The notes under the pieces are model-generated. The model searched no databases and was not told the origin of the DNA. It was given only the letters and a program-made list of their open reading frames with translations. Shown here piece by piece: positions 26,994 through 35,958 of a DNA stretch of 64,000 bases (its first letter is position 1; the number at the start of each line of letters is the position of its first letter). The DNA comes from CAXXOK01 sp963674895 (GTDB taxonomy: Bacteria > Bacillota > Clostridia > Christensenellales > Aristaeellaceae), in contig CAXXCY010000002.1 of the NCBI GenBank assembly GCA_963674895.2, forward strand, positions 124,001 through 188,000, given 5' to 3'. A program made the position numbers and the translations under genes.

Positions 26994-27894
26994 GAAAACG
27001 AAAACAATCAAGCCGACGACACAGGAAGAACTTCTTTATCAGAAACAATGGAAAGATTCTGGATTTATAGCTTTCGCAAGGCGATATTCACAGAATAAAG
27101 TAGCTGTTGCCGGTGTCATTGTTATTATTCTGATGATTCTGATGGCGATTTTTGCTCCGCTTCTGATGCCATATGATTATTCCAAAGTTGATCCCATTCA
27201 CGCGAACCAAACACCCAGCGCGGCGCATTGGTTCGGCACAGATTCCTTCGGGCGCGATATACTGTCCCGCATTATATACGGATCAAGGTTTTCGCTGACG
27301 ATCGGCCTGTCGGCGAGTTTGCTTGGCTCTATGCTGGGTGTGGTCTTTGGCCTCATCGCTGGCTTCTTTGGAAAGTGGATTGAAACGGGGATTATGCGGT
27401 TTTTCGATATACTGCAGTCTATTCCGAATATTCTGTTATGTATCGTTATTTCCGTTGCGATGGGACCGGGTGTATTGCCGACAATTGTCGCACTTTCCAT
27501 CGGCAGCATTCCGATGATCGGGCGCCTGCTGCGCGCGACGATGCTGTCTGTCCGGGAGTTGGAGTTTATTGAAGCGGCGAAGGCGATCAACTGCAGCAAA
27601 ACCCGAATTATGGTTCGTCACATTCTGCCGAATTGTCTTGCGCCGCTGATCGTTACATTTACGACAAGCACAGGCTTTAAAATCATGTCTCTGGCAGGCT
27701 TGAGTTTTATCGGACTTGGCATTCAAGAACCGTCACCGGAATGGGGTGCTATGATCAGCGGCGGCAGAGCATTTCTGCGCTATTATCCGCACCTGGTTTT
27801 TTTCCCGGGCATCTTCATCGTATTGCTGGTGCTTTCCTTCAATATGGCCGGCGATGGTTTGCGCGACACGCTGGATCCAAAATTGAGAAGATAG
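26986..27894 (+). CDS. ABC importer permease, DppC-like, importer 1
   Basis: A 302-residue partner permease. A cytoplasmic N-terminal stretch (KKTKTIKPTTQEELLYQKQWKDS) precedes the first helix (VAVAGVIVIILMILMAIFAPLL). HWFGTDSFGRDILSRIIYGSRFSL is the conserved DppC motif, and EFIEAAKAINCSKTRIMVRHILPN is the EAA loop. The C-terminus GDGLRDTLDPKLRR is typical. Starts inside the stop of DppB-like (8-nt overlap). 18 nt separate it from the ATPase gene. Confidence 0.92.
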   Translation: MAKKTKTIKPTTQEELLYQKQWKDSGFIAFARRYSQNKVAVAGVIVIILMILMAIFAPLLMPYDYSKVDPIHANQTPSAAHWFGTDSFGRDILSRIIYGSRFSLTIGLSASLLGSMLGVVFGLIAGFFGKWIETGIMRFFDILQSIPNILLCIVISVAMGPGVLPTIVALSIGSIPMIGRLLRATMLSVRELEFIEAAKAINCSKTRIMVRHILPNCLAPLIVTFTTSTGFKIMSLAGLSFIGLGIQEPSPEWGAMISGGRAFLRYYPHLVFFPGIFIVLLVLSFNMAGDGLRDTLDPKLRR

Positions 27895-27912
27895 CAGAAG
27901 GAGGCAAGAACG

Positions 27913-28917
27913 ATGGAAATCAACACAGAAAAAAAGAGCGGAAATCTGTTATCGGTCAAAAACCTGGAAGTCCGGTATGTAACGAAGCATGAAATCGTAA
28001 AAGCTGTCAATAGGGTCTCGTTTGATCTGGATTACGGCGATACGCTGGGACTGGTTGGTGAAACCGGCGCTGGGAAAACGACGATTGCCAGGTCCATCTT
28101 GCGCATTTTGCCGGATCCGCCGGCGGAAGTGGTCGGTGGCGAGATTTTACTGGACGGTAAAGACGTATTCAAATTGTCAAAGGAAGAAATGCTGCATATC
28201 CGCGGGAACAGGATAGCTATGGTGTTTCAGGACCCGATGACAGCATTGAATCCTGTGAAACGCGTCGGCTGGCAAATTGCTGAGGGCATTTGGCTGCATG
28301 AGAAAACGAACTGGCGCAAAGCACTGATCCGGGCGGTGGATATGCTGGAACTGGTGGGAATTTCCAGAGACAGGTTCCGTGAGTACCCGCACCAGTTTTC
28401 GGGAGGTATGAAACAGCGCGTAGTGATCGCTATCGCTCTGGCATGCAATCCCGACCTGCTGATTGCCGACGAGCCGACTTCCGCGCTCGACGTAACTATT
28501 CAGGCGCAGGTGCTTGAGATTATCGGAAATCTTCAAAAGCAAAAGAACACAGCGATGATCATGATCACGCATGATTTCGGCGTCGCCGCAAAATCCTGCA
28601 ATAAAATCGGGGTCGTATATGCGGGAGAGATTATTGAATTCGGTCTGATCGCACAGGTGTTTGAGGAGCCGAAACATCCGTATACCAAAGGATTGTTTGA
28701 GGCGGTTCCCAGCATCTCACTGGATACGGACAGGCTCAGTTCGATCAAAGGCGCGCCTCCGGATCCGACGAATCTTCCCAAAGGCTGTAAATTTGTACCC
28801 AGATGCCCGTATGCTTTCGACAAATGCAATGAGCCGGTAGAAGATGCTGTATTCGAAGACGGCCATAGATGCAAATGCTGGCTGTATGCGGAGGGCGGCA
28901 AGAAGGATTTAGCCTAA
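27913..28917 (+). CDS. ABC importer ATPase, DppD-like, importer 1
   Basis: A 334-residue ATPase. Walker A is GETGAGKTT, the Q-loop FQDPMTALNPV, the signature QFSGGMKQR, and Walker B DLLIADEPTSALDV, followed by the H-loop MITHDFGV. The C-terminal oligopeptide-type extension (KHPYTKGLFEAVP.., CKFVPRCPYAFDKC) contains the four-cysteine pattern of OppD/DppD that can hold an [4Fe-4S] cluster: Cys in GCKFVPRCPYAFDKC and HRCKC. GGAGG precedes the ATG. Pairs with the DppF-like protein. Confidence 0.92.
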   Translation: MEINTEKKSGNLLSVKNLEVRYVTKHEIVKAVNRVSFDLDYGDTLGLVGETGAGKTTIARSILRILPDPPAEVVGGEILLDGKDVFKLSKEEMLHIRGNRIAMVFQDPMTALNPVKRVGWQIAEGIWLHEKTNWRKALIRAVDMLELVGISRDRFREYPHQFSGGMKQRVVIAIALACNPDLLIADEPTSALDVTIQAQVLEIIGNLQKQKNTAMIMITHDFGVAAKSCNKIGVVYAGEIIEFGLIAQVFEEPKHPYTKGLFEAVPSISLDTDRLSSIKGAPPDPTNLPKGCKFVPRCPYAFDKCNEPVEDAVFEDGHRCKCWLYAEGGKKDLA

Positions 28918-28943
28918 TATGGAAACAGAAGGTGATGGAAGGC

Positions 28944-29894
28944 ATGACACCGTTAATTGAAGTAAAACACTTAAAAAAATACTTTCCTACGACAAGGGGC
29001 GCTTTGCACGCGGTGGACGACGTATCCTTCGGCATTGAAGAAGGAAGCACGATCGGGGTCGTCGGCGAATCGGGCTGCGGGAAATCCACTCTCGGCAGAA
29101 CGATCATTCATTTGATCGATAGTACCGACGGGCAGATATTCTATCAGGGCAAGGATGTTACGCATGTCAATAACGCTGAACTCATCAAGCTTCGGCACGA
29201 TATGCAGATTATCTTCCAGGACCCGAACTCGTCGCTGAATCCCAGAATGACCGTGGAAACAACCATCCGCGAGCCTATGAAGCTGTCCAGGCGTTTCAGC
29301 AAAAACGAAATCAATGATAAAGTTGATGAGCTGATGAATCTGGTCGGCGTGGACAAGCGTATGCGGCGCGCGTACCCGCATGAGCTTGACGGCGGCCGCA
29401 GGCAAAGGGTTGGCATCGCACGGGCGCTGGCGATGGACCCGAAGTTCATCGTATGCGACGAACCCGTATCGGCGCTCGACGTTTCCATTCAGGCGCAGAT
29501 TCTAAACCTGCTGCAGGACTTGCAGCAATCGCACGGCCTGACGTATATGTTCGTGACGCACGATATGTCCGTCGTGCGACACTTATCCGACAGGATTATT
29601 GTCATGTACCTTGGGCAAATTGTTGAAATCAGCCCTGCGAAGGAACTGTTCAATCGTCCGATGCACCCGTATACAAAGGTGTTGCTTTCCGCGATACCGT
29701 CCATTGATCTGCACGACCAGAAGAAACGCATAGTCACGAAGGGTGAGGTCGTATCGCCGATCAATCCCAAACCAGGATGCCGTTTTGCGGCCAGGTGCGC
29801 GTATGCAACGGAACTGTGCGAGCAGCCCCAGCACCTTGAAGAGGTTTCTCCCAATCATTCCGTTGCGTGCTGCAGGATGATGGAACTGGTCTGA
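28944..29894 (+). CDS. ABC importer ATPase, DppF-like, importer 1
   Basis: A 316-residue second ATPase. Walker A GESGCGKST, Q-loop FQDPNSSLNPR, signature LDGGRRQRVGIARAL (the usual LSGGQ replaced by LDGGR), Walker B KFIVCDEPVSALDV, H-loop VTHDMSVV. C-terminal CRFAARCAYATELC is the cysteine segment of the family. ATG 28944 is preferred; ATG 28935 is only 3 nt from AAGG. In importer 2 the homologues of this gene and the preceding one are joined into one frame. A terminator follows the gene. Confidence 0.9.
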   Translation: MTPLIEVKHLKKYFPTTRGALHAVDDVSFGIEEGSTIGVVGESGCGKSTLGRTIIHLIDSTDGQIFYQGKDVTHVNNAELIKLRHDMQIIFQDPNSSLNPRMTVETTIREPMKLSRRFSKNEINDKVDELMNLVGVDKRMRRAYPHELDGGRRQRVGIARALAMDPKFIVCDEPVSALDVSIQAQILNLLQDLQQSHGLTYMFVTHDMSVVRHLSDRIIVMYLGQIVEISPAKELFNRPMHPYTKVLLSAIPSIDLHDQKKRIVTKGEVVSPINPKPGCRFAARCAYATELCEQPQHLEEVSPNHSVACCRMMELV

Positions 29895-29958
29895 GCAGCA
29901 CCGCATAAACTGCGGCGGTTATCACTCCGCTGATGATCAAACGGGAGTATAAAAAGAT

Positions 29959-29986
29959 AAGGAATTCCCGAATGGGATTCCTTTTC
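29959..29986. terminator. bidirectional terminator after importer 1
   Basis: AAGGAATTCCC (29959-29969), loop GAAT, GGGATTCCTT, then TTCTGTT. One bulged T is in the left arm. It lies between the convergent importer and ABC-exporter operons. Confidence 0.7.
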
Positions 29987-30008
29987 TGTTGCCTCGGGTT
30001 TTAATTTT

Positions 30009-31853
30009 CTAGGATTCGTTCATGTCCAGCACGTGCTGAAATTGGGTTGTGTACAATTTCCCGTACAATCCGCCCTCTGCAAGCAGGGATTGATGCGTAC
30101 CGTGCTGTACGATCCGCCCATTCTCCAGCACGATGATTTCATCCGCGGCCATAATGGTAGACAGGCGGTGTGCGATGACAATGCTGGTGCGCTGCCGCAG
30201 CAGAGGAACCATCGCCTGCTGTATCAGGCTTTCGGAAATCGAATCCAGCGATGATGTTGCTTCGTCCATGATCAGAACGCTCGGGCTCTTCAGGATGGCT
30301 CTAGCGATAGCGACGCGCTGTTTCTCTCCTCCTGAAAGCTTGACGCCGCGGTTTCCCACAAGACTATCGTATCCTTGGGGAAGTCCGGTGATAAAATCAT
30401 GGATATTCGCTTCTTTACAGGCCGCTTCCAGTTCCTGCATTGTTGCGTCCGGTTTGGCGTACAGCAGGTTGTCGCGGATTGTGCCGTTAAAGAGGTAGCT
30501 TTCCTGCGTAATGGTTCCGATTGACTGGCGCAGGGTATCCAGATCCCAATCGCGGACATCGATACCGTCCAGTAATATTCGGCCTTTCACCACATCGTAC
30601 AAGCGTGGAATCAGATGCGAAATGGTGGATTTGCCGGCGCCCGAAGGGCCGACAAGCGCAAGGGTCCGGCCGGCGTCCACGGTAAATGAGATATCCTGAA
30701 GAACTGGCTGGTCGCTGTTATAGAAGAAGTCGACGTGTTCAAATTGCACGCGCCCGCTGACGGCCTTGGGTGTTAGCGCGTCGGGTTTGCTCTGGATTTC
30801 AATGGGCAGGTCCAAATACTCAAAGATTCGGCTGAACAGCGCCAGACCGCGGATAAAATCAACCTGGATGCTGAGCAGCGAGCTGACGGGACGGTACATA
30901 CGGCTGAGCAACGCGACCATTACGGTAATATCGCCGACTGTTAAATTCACATAGCCTGCCTTGAGCATCAGTATGCCGCCTACGAAATAAATCAACAGCG
31001 GTCCAAGGCTGGTCAGCGCGTTGATCGTCATGCGGAACCATCGGCCGGCCATGCTTTCCTTGATATTCAGCCGGAACATTTCATAGTTGGTTGCCGCATA
31101 CTTCTGGTATTCCTGGTTTTCTTTTGTATAGAGCTTCACCAGCTGCTGCCCGCTTACGCTCAGCGTTTCGTTGAGGATTTGGTTGATTTCATCCTGTTTG
31201 CGCTGTGACTGGTCGGTCAGCGCCCACCGTTTTTTCCCAACGGATTTTGTCGGTAAAATCAGCAGCGGAACAATGATGATGCCTGCCGTGGCGAGAATCC
31301 AGTTTTTCTGGTACATCGCCACCATAGAGGTGATCAGGATCGCCAGATTGGATAATGTGCTGGTCAATGTGCTGGAGATGACCGTATCGACGCCGCCGAT
31401 ATCACTGGTCATCCGCGTGATCGCCTCGCCCTGCCTGGCGTTGGTGAAAAACCGGTGCGAAAGTTTTTGCAGATGGCCGTACATTTGGTTGCGCATGTCC
31501 TGCGTGATCCGCTGGGATACAAAGGTGTTCAGGTAACTTTGGAATACGCCCATCAGGCTGGAGATAAGCAATACGCCGAACGAAGCGCCGATTAACAGCG
31601 CCAATAACTTGAAATCACCGCCGATGAAGCCCAGATCGATAATTTTGCCGGTCAGGATGGCCGGCATCATATCCAGGACGGCCGCAATCAGTATTGTCAG
31701 CGATACGCCGGCCAAGTAATGCCAATAAGGCCGCAAATAGCTGAAGATGCGCAGCAGCAGGTTTTTCGTGATGCGCGGGGCGTCGCGTTGTTCTTCTTCG
31801 GTCAATGGCTTAGGCACTGCGCCCCTCCCAAGGCCTCCTCTCGGCGGGCTCAT
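30009..31853 (-). CDS. ABC multidrug exporter (fused membrane and ATPase domains)
   Basis: A 614-residue half-transporter of the MsbA/LmrA type. Six helices (ABC_membrane) fill the first 330 residues, including the conserved QAYLNTFVSQRITQDMRNQMYGHLQKLSHRFFTNARQGEAITRMTSDI-like region. The ATPase carries GPSGAGKST (Walker A), SGGEKQRVAIARA (signature) and VLIMDEATSSLD (Walker B). It should act as a homodimer or pair with another half-transporter. ATG 31853 overlaps the MarR stop by 4 nt (ATGA) and has GGAGGC before it, so both genes are translated from one message under MarR control. The role is likely export of hydrophobic toxic compounds such as phenolics. Confidence 0.93.
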   Translation of the reverse strand: MSPPRGGLGRGAVPKPLTEEEQRDAPRITKNLLLRIFSYLRPYWHYLAGVSLTILIAAVLDMMPAILTGKIIDLGFIGGDFKLLALLIGASFGVLLISSLMGVFQSYLNTFVSQRITQDMRNQMYGHLQKLSHRFFTNARQGEAITRMTSDIGGVDTVISSTLTSTLSNLAILITSMVAMYQKNWILATAGIIIVPLLILPTKSVGKKRWALTDQSQRKQDEINQILNETLSVSGQQLVKLYTKENQEYQKYAATNYEMFRLNIKESMAGRWFRMTINALTSLGPLLIYFVGGILMLKAGYVNLTVGDITVMVALLSRMYRPVSSLLSIQVDFIRGLALFSRIFEYLDLPIEIQSKPDALTPKAVSGRVQFEHVDFFYNSDQPVLQDISFTVDAGRTLALVGPSGAGKSTISHLIPRLYDVVKGRILLDGIDVRDWDLDTLRQSIGTITQESYLFNGTIRDNLLYAKPDATMQELEAACKEANIHDFITGLPQGYDSLVGNRGVKLSGGEKQRVAIARAILKSPSVLIMDEATSSLDSISESLIQQAMVPLLRQRTSIVIAHRLSTIMAADEIIVLENGRIVQHGTHQSLLAEGGLYGKLYTTQFQHVLDMNES

Positions 31854-32314
31854 TGTTTGCCTCCTTTGCCGCAATGACAATGGTGACGGTGTTCCTGTTC
31901 CTGTCCGTACTCGCGATTGACGAAGTCATACAGCTTATCGCAGGTATCGCAAAACGCCTGCGCTTCTTCCTCTGTCAGGCAGGAGGACAGCTTGCCGTAG
32001 TATTCTTTGTTCTCCAGTTCGATCCGTTCAAAATCCTTGCGGGTTTTCTCAGTTGCGTGCACATGCACTATGCGCATATCCTCCTCGTTCTTCCGCCGTT
32101 CCACATAGCCGTCCGCCTCCAGCTTGTCCAGCCCTTCGCTAAGCGATGAAGGACGGATATCCAGCATTTCTGCGAGTTCGGATGTTCGAATGCCGTCGGT
32201 CTCCGTCACGGTTTTCAGCATGGCGAAACCAGAGCGCGACACTTTGATATTCGGACGGCGCCGTACGATACGCGTCAGCTTGGCGATATGTTCAATCAAG
32301 TCAAATTCGTTCAT
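31850..32314 (-). CDS. MarR-family repressor of the ABC exporter
   Basis: A 154-residue winged-helix regulator. GFAMLKTVTETDGIRTSELAEMLDIRPSSLSEGLDKLEADGYVERRKNEEDMRIVHVHATEKTRKDFE covers the recognition helix and the wing. The C-terminus is His/Gly/Lys rich (QEHRHHCHCGKGGKQ), which could bind metal. AAGGAG precedes ATG 32314. Two copies of TTCGGTACCGAA sit in its promoter, so it very likely represses itself and the exporter, with release by a phenolic or drug ligand. Confidence 0.92.
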   Translation of the reverse strand: MNEFDLIEHIAKLTRIVRRRPNIKVSRSGFAMLKTVTETDGIRTSELAEMLDIRPSSLSEGLDKLEADGYVERRKNEEDMRIVHVHATEKTRKDFERIELENKEYYGKLSSCLTEEEAQAFCDTCDKLYDFVNREYGQEQEHRHHCHCGKGGKQ

Positions 32315-32337
32315 GGCAATTAGCTCCTTTCATAATA

Positions 32338-32395
32338 ATTCGGTACCGAATAATATACCTGAACTCATTATATTTCGGTACCGAATGAATGTCAA
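32338..32395 (-). promoter_or_regulatory. consensus sigma-A promoter with two MarR operators
   Basis: Read on the minus strand: TTGACA (complement of 32390-32395), a 17-nt spacer, then TATAAT (complement of 32367-32372), a textbook housekeeping promoter. The perfect palindrome TTCGGTACCGAA fills the spacer (32374-32385) and recurs just downstream at 32339-32350, where it extends to ATTCGGTACCGAAT. Operator centres are 35 bp apart. A repressor bound there would block RNA polymerase. Confidence 0.88.
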
Positions 32396-32443
32396 GAGAT
32401 AATGAAAATAATCCCGATGGGAATTCGCTATAAAAACAAGTAG

Positions 32444-32505
32444 TTGACAAAATAAAACACTTTTGCTATATTGATTGCGAGGCGCAACAGTTGATAATCG
32501 CAACT
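32444..32505 (+). promoter_or_regulatory. promoter and inverted repeats of the MATE-MarR operon
   Basis: TTGACA at 32444-32449, 17-nt spacer, TATATT at 32467-32472. Directly downstream are TTGCG-AGG-CGCAA (32475-32487) and AGTTG-N7-CAACT (32489-32505), likely operator arms for the MarR protein encoded at 33986. The sequence differs from the neighbouring TTCGGTACCGAA operators, so the two MarR proteins should not cross-regulate. Confidence 0.75.
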
Positions 32506-32529
32506 ATATAGATAAAGGAGATTTCCCAC

Positions 32530-33957
32530 TTGACTGAAGGACAGGATATTCGCCGCGATGCCAGGCGAAAAATGATGCTTGAGGAACCCTTAATCAAGGT
32601 GATTCCTGTATTGGCGGTTCCGATGATCATCGCGATGCTGATCGATTCGATTTATAATATTACGGATACCTATTTTGTCAGCCAGATAGGCATATCGGCA
32701 ACGGCCGCAGTCGGAGTCAACGATTCGCTGATGACTCTGATGCGGGCTGTTGCGATGTGCTTTGGCATCGGTGCGTCAAGCTACGTGTCGCGGTTGCTTG
32801 GTGCAAAGGACTATGACAGGGCAAACCGCGTAGGCATAACGGCTCTGTTGACCGCTTTGCTTATTGTATCGCTGCTTGCGCTGGCTGGCTATATTTTTAT
32901 CGATCCGCTGATCGAATTACTGGGCGCAACTCCGACGGTCAAGCCGTATTCGGTACAATACGCAAGCTGGATTTTGTTTGCGTCGCCATTCACGGTTGGC
33001 ACCGTTGTGCTCAGCCAGCTGATGCGTGCGGAAGGGAACACGCGGTACTCCATGGTCGGTATGGTATCCGGCTGCATCATCAATATCGGCCTTGATCCAT
33101 TGTTTATCAACGTGTTCGGGCTTGGTATCGCAGGCGCGGCAATCGCAACCGGAATCTCAAAACTGATCAGCTTCACCATTCTTCTGCTCCCGTACATTCG
33201 GGGGAAAGCGCTGGTTGAGCTGAAGCTAAAACTATTTACCCCGATAAAGAGCATATATGCAGAAATCCTCAAAATGGGGATTCCCACGTTTCTCAGAACC
33301 AGCCTGATGGCGTTGTCAATTATTGTACTCAATAGCTTTGCTGGCTCGTTTGGAGATATGCCGCTTGCCGCGGTATCAGTCGCGAACAAATGCACAAGGC
33401 TCGTCGGCGCGGCTATTCTCGGCCTGGGGCTTGGCTTTCAGCCGATTGCGGGCTACTGCTGGGGCGCGAAGGCGTATGCCAGGGTCAGGAAAGCGTTCTG
33501 GACTTGTAGTGCGATGGGTGCCGCAGGCGGATTGGTACTCGGTGCAATACTTGCGCTGTTCGCTCCGCAGTTGATTCATATGTTTTCTTCCGCGGACAAT
33601 GTGGAAATGATCAGCCTCGGATCGTTTATCATCATTTCGCAATGCATCACGATGGTTATGCATGTCTGGGGCATGATTATAAACGGCCTGTACCAAGCGC
33701 TTGGGAAGCCGGTGGGGGCAACGTTCCTTGGGCTTTCTCGCCAATTGATTTTCCTGATTCCAAGTATTGTGGTACTGTCAAACCTATTCGGCGTTTACGG
33801 CCTGGCGGCGTCGCAGGCCGTAGCGGATGTGCTGACTGTCGTTGTGGCGCTGCCGATGGTGATGATACTGATCAAACAGATAAAGGCATTGGAGAGCGGG
33901 AACGAAGTTTCGATAAAATCAAAGCGCGCTCATCTGACTTTCGGCGAGGCAGAATAA
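32530..33957 (+). CDS. MATE family efflux transporter
   Basis: A 475-residue MATE exporter, more NorM/DinF-like at the N-terminus: LIKVIPVLAVPMIIAMLIDSIYNITDTYFVSQIGISATAAVGV. GIGASSYVSRLLGAKDYDRAN is the usual loop after helix 2. Twelve helices are expected. The start is TTG at 32530, with AAAGGAG 10 nt upstream. The MarR gene follows 28 nt downstream, so the regulator is made with its target. Clearly different from the MATE protein at 15003. Confidence 0.92.
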   Translation: MTEGQDIRRDARRKMMLEEPLIKVIPVLAVPMIIAMLIDSIYNITDTYFVSQIGISATAAVGVNDSLMTLMRAVAMCFGIGASSYVSRLLGAKDYDRANRVGITALLTALLIVSLLALAGYIFIDPLIELLGATPTVKPYSVQYASWILFASPFTVGTVVLSQLMRAEGNTRYSMVGMVSGCIINIGLDPLFINVFGLGIAGAAIATGISKLISFTILLLPYIRGKALVELKLKLFTPIKSIYAEILKMGIPTFLRTSLMALSIIVLNSFAGSFGDMPLAAVSVANKCTRLVGAAILGLGLGFQPIAGYCWGAKAYARVRKAFWTCSAMGAAGGLVLGAILALFAPQLIHMFSSADNVEMISLGSFIIISQCITMVMHVWGMIINGLYQALGKPVGATFLGLSRQLIFLIPSIVVLSNLFGVYGLAASQAVADVLTVVVALPMVMILIKQIKALESGNEVSIKSKRAHLTFGEAE

Positions 33958-33985
33958 CTACAAAATGACTGGTGGGAGGATCACA

Positions 33986-34432
33986 ATGAACGGCGGACAG
34001 CATACCTTTTCCAGAGATATCGTGCGGCATATAGGCCGTCTTGAAAAACTCAGAAGGCAATACATGGACGACCGTTTGAAACAATACGGCCTGAAAGGCG
34101 CGATGTTTATGATGCTGCTTTTTCTCGACCGGCACCCGCAGTCTTCACAAGACGACATGGGCGTATTTATTGGCATCGATAAAAGCGGGATTGCAAGGAA
34201 ATGCAGCATACTTGAAGAGCTGGGATATATTCAGCGCAAACAATCGGCAGAAAACAAACGCCAGTATGAGCTTACGCTTACAAAGCGCGGGCTGGGCATT
34301 GTGCCGTTTATCAGAGAAGCGCTGACCGATTGGAGCAGCAGTATCACAAACGGCATGGAGCAAGACGAGCAGATGCAATTGATCGGGTTTCTGGAGATGA
34401 TGGTAGGCAACGCGACTGAAAAATGCGGATAG
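33986..34432 (+). CDS. MarR-family regulator of the MATE gene
   Basis: A 148-residue winged-helix protein: FMMLLFLDRHPQSSQDDMGVFIGIDKSGIARKCSILEELGYIQRKQSAENKRQYELTLTKRG holds the HTH and wing. ATG 33986 is preceded by GGGAGG, while a frame from 33965 has no such site. It most likely binds the inverted repeats before the MATE gene. No terminator was found directly behind it; a 202-nt gap without recognised elements leads to the MFS gene. Confidence 0.9.
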   Translation: MNGGQHTFSRDIVRHIGRLEKLRRQYMDDRLKQYGLKGAMFMMLLFLDRHPQSSQDDMGVFIGIDKSGIARKCSILEELGYIQRKQSAENKRQYELTLTKRGLGIVPFIREALTDWSSSITNGMEQDEQMQLIGFLEMMVGNATEKCG

Positions 34433-34634
34433 CCAATACAGGGAACTGATGTGATATATTCTTTTCTGTAAAAAATCAGAATACAAATCGAATTGATTGC
34501 CGGGTAAGGATACGTTAGCATAACAATAGCGTAATAGCATGTTTGCTGAGAGGCAATAAGCGTAGCTATGCAAAAAATAGACTGAACGCCGGAACGTTTA
34601 AACAAAAAAGGGAAAATGAAAGAGGTGTTGGTAT

Positions 34635-35855
34635 TTGAGAATTGCTGCTGGTACGGAAATGGCAGACCAAAACGGGCAGACTACGATATGGAACCGGTCT
34701 TTTATTAGCCTGATGTTTGCTAGCATGGTCATGAATATCGGTTTGGCGATGAGCAATTCCCTGCTGGCAAAGTATGCGGATTCTATCGGTGCCCCCGCGG
34801 ACCAAATCGGGATTTTAATGAGCACTTTTGCAATCTCGGCGCTGGTGTTTAAAATCATCGCGGCTCCGTCAATCGATACGTTTAACAAGAAATGGCTTTC
34901 CGTTTTCTCGGCGGCTGTTTTCGCGACTGCTTTTGTCGGATTTGCATTGGTATCGGACATCCGTCTGTTAATGGTATTCAGGTTGATCCAGGGGATCGGT
35001 ATGGCATTTGGAACCGCGGTATTTTTAACGCTCGCTTCCGAAATGCTGCCGAGGGACAAATACAGCACCGGCTTGGGGTATTTCACACTTGGCCAGGTAA
35101 TTGCCAGGGCGATCGGGCCGTCTATCGGTCTGTATTTTCAGAAGCTGTTCAGCTTTCAGGCAACGTTCCTGTTCAGCGCAGGCATCGTGCTGCTTTCCGC
35201 GATATTTATAGTATCGGTTAAGTACCAGTTCAAGCGGACGAAGAAACTGAAAATTGCCCTGCACACGATCATTGCCAGGGAAGCGTTCCTGCCGGCGGTC
35301 GTGATTGCGTTGCTGACGGTCGGCAATGCCGTAATCAACTCGTTTTTGATTGTATTTGCCGGCAAGCAGGGTGTGAATGAAAGCATCGGTTTGTACTTCA
35401 CCGTTACTGCGATCACAATGCTGGCTACCCGCCCGATCGCAGGGAAACTGACGGACAAGTTTGGCTCTGTGAAGGTTTTTGTACCGTCCTTGTGCTTTAC
35501 AATACTTTCTTTTGTTCTTATCAGCATTTCCAATCAGCTGTGGATGTTTATTGTGGCAGCTTTTATATCCGCGCTTGGATATGGGGCGTGCCAGCCCGCG
35601 ATCATGGCGCTGGCGATGAAAAGCGTATCCAAAGACCGGAGAGGCGCCGCCAGCAGCACGAACTACTTCGGAATGGATTTCGGCAATCTGATTGGACCGA
35701 CTATCGCCGGATACGTTATTCTTAATTTCGGGTATGGAGCGATGTGGCGTATCATGACCATACCGATTATCATGGCCGTTATCACCGTCGTTGTATTCCG
35801 CCGCAGAATCGACCAGATTGAACAGGATTTCGTCAGCAATACGGAAACGAATTGA
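34635..35855 (+). CDS. MFS transporter (block 2)
   Basis: A 406-residue major facilitator with twelve predicted helices. It is closely related to the MFS proteins at 51538 and 53703: all share the start pattern IWNxxFxxMxF/L, the central loop KKLKIxLHxIxAxEAxLP and the late MKSVxxDRRGxASSTxY motif. The TTG at 34635 has AGAGGTG upstream. In order and orientation it corresponds to the MFS at 20002 in block 1. No substrate can be assigned; export of aromatic products or uptake of small acids are both possible. Confidence 0.88.
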   Translation: MRIAAGTEMADQNGQTTIWNRSFISLMFASMVMNIGLAMSNSLLAKYADSIGAPADQIGILMSTFAISALVFKIIAAPSIDTFNKKWLSVFSAAVFATAFVGFALVSDIRLLMVFRLIQGIGMAFGTAVFLTLASEMLPRDKYSTGLGYFTLGQVIARAIGPSIGLYFQKLFSFQATFLFSAGIVLLSAIFIVSVKYQFKRTKKLKIALHTIIAREAFLPAVVIALLTVGNAVINSFLIVFAGKQGVNESIGLYFTVTAITMLATRPIAGKLTDKFGSVKVFVPSLCFTILSFVLISISNQLWMFIVAAFISALGYGACQPAIMALAMKSVSKDRRGAASSTNYFGMDFGNLIGPTIAGYVILNFGYGAMWRIMTIPIIMAVITVVVFRRRIDQIEQDFVSNTETN

Positions 35856-35881
35856 ATGGTTCCGAGGGGTAACAGTGAAAC

Positions 35882-35910
35882 GCAGCGGTTTTTACAACCG
35901 CTGCTTTTTT
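35882..35910 (+). terminator. terminator after block-2 MFS
   Basis: GCAGCGGTT (35882-35890), loop TTTAC, AACCGCTGC (35896-35904), then six T. Confidence 0.9.
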
Positions 35911-35958
35911 GTTTTGCGTCTTTGCAGACTTGCAGGGGGACGAAGGGTAGAATCCTCG

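Noticed and set aside
24271..29894. Peptide import as the function of importer 1
   Set aside because: Dpp/Opp-type is a family name; with no peptidase nearby and hydrolases on both sides, a peptide substrate is not supported, so the substrate is left open.
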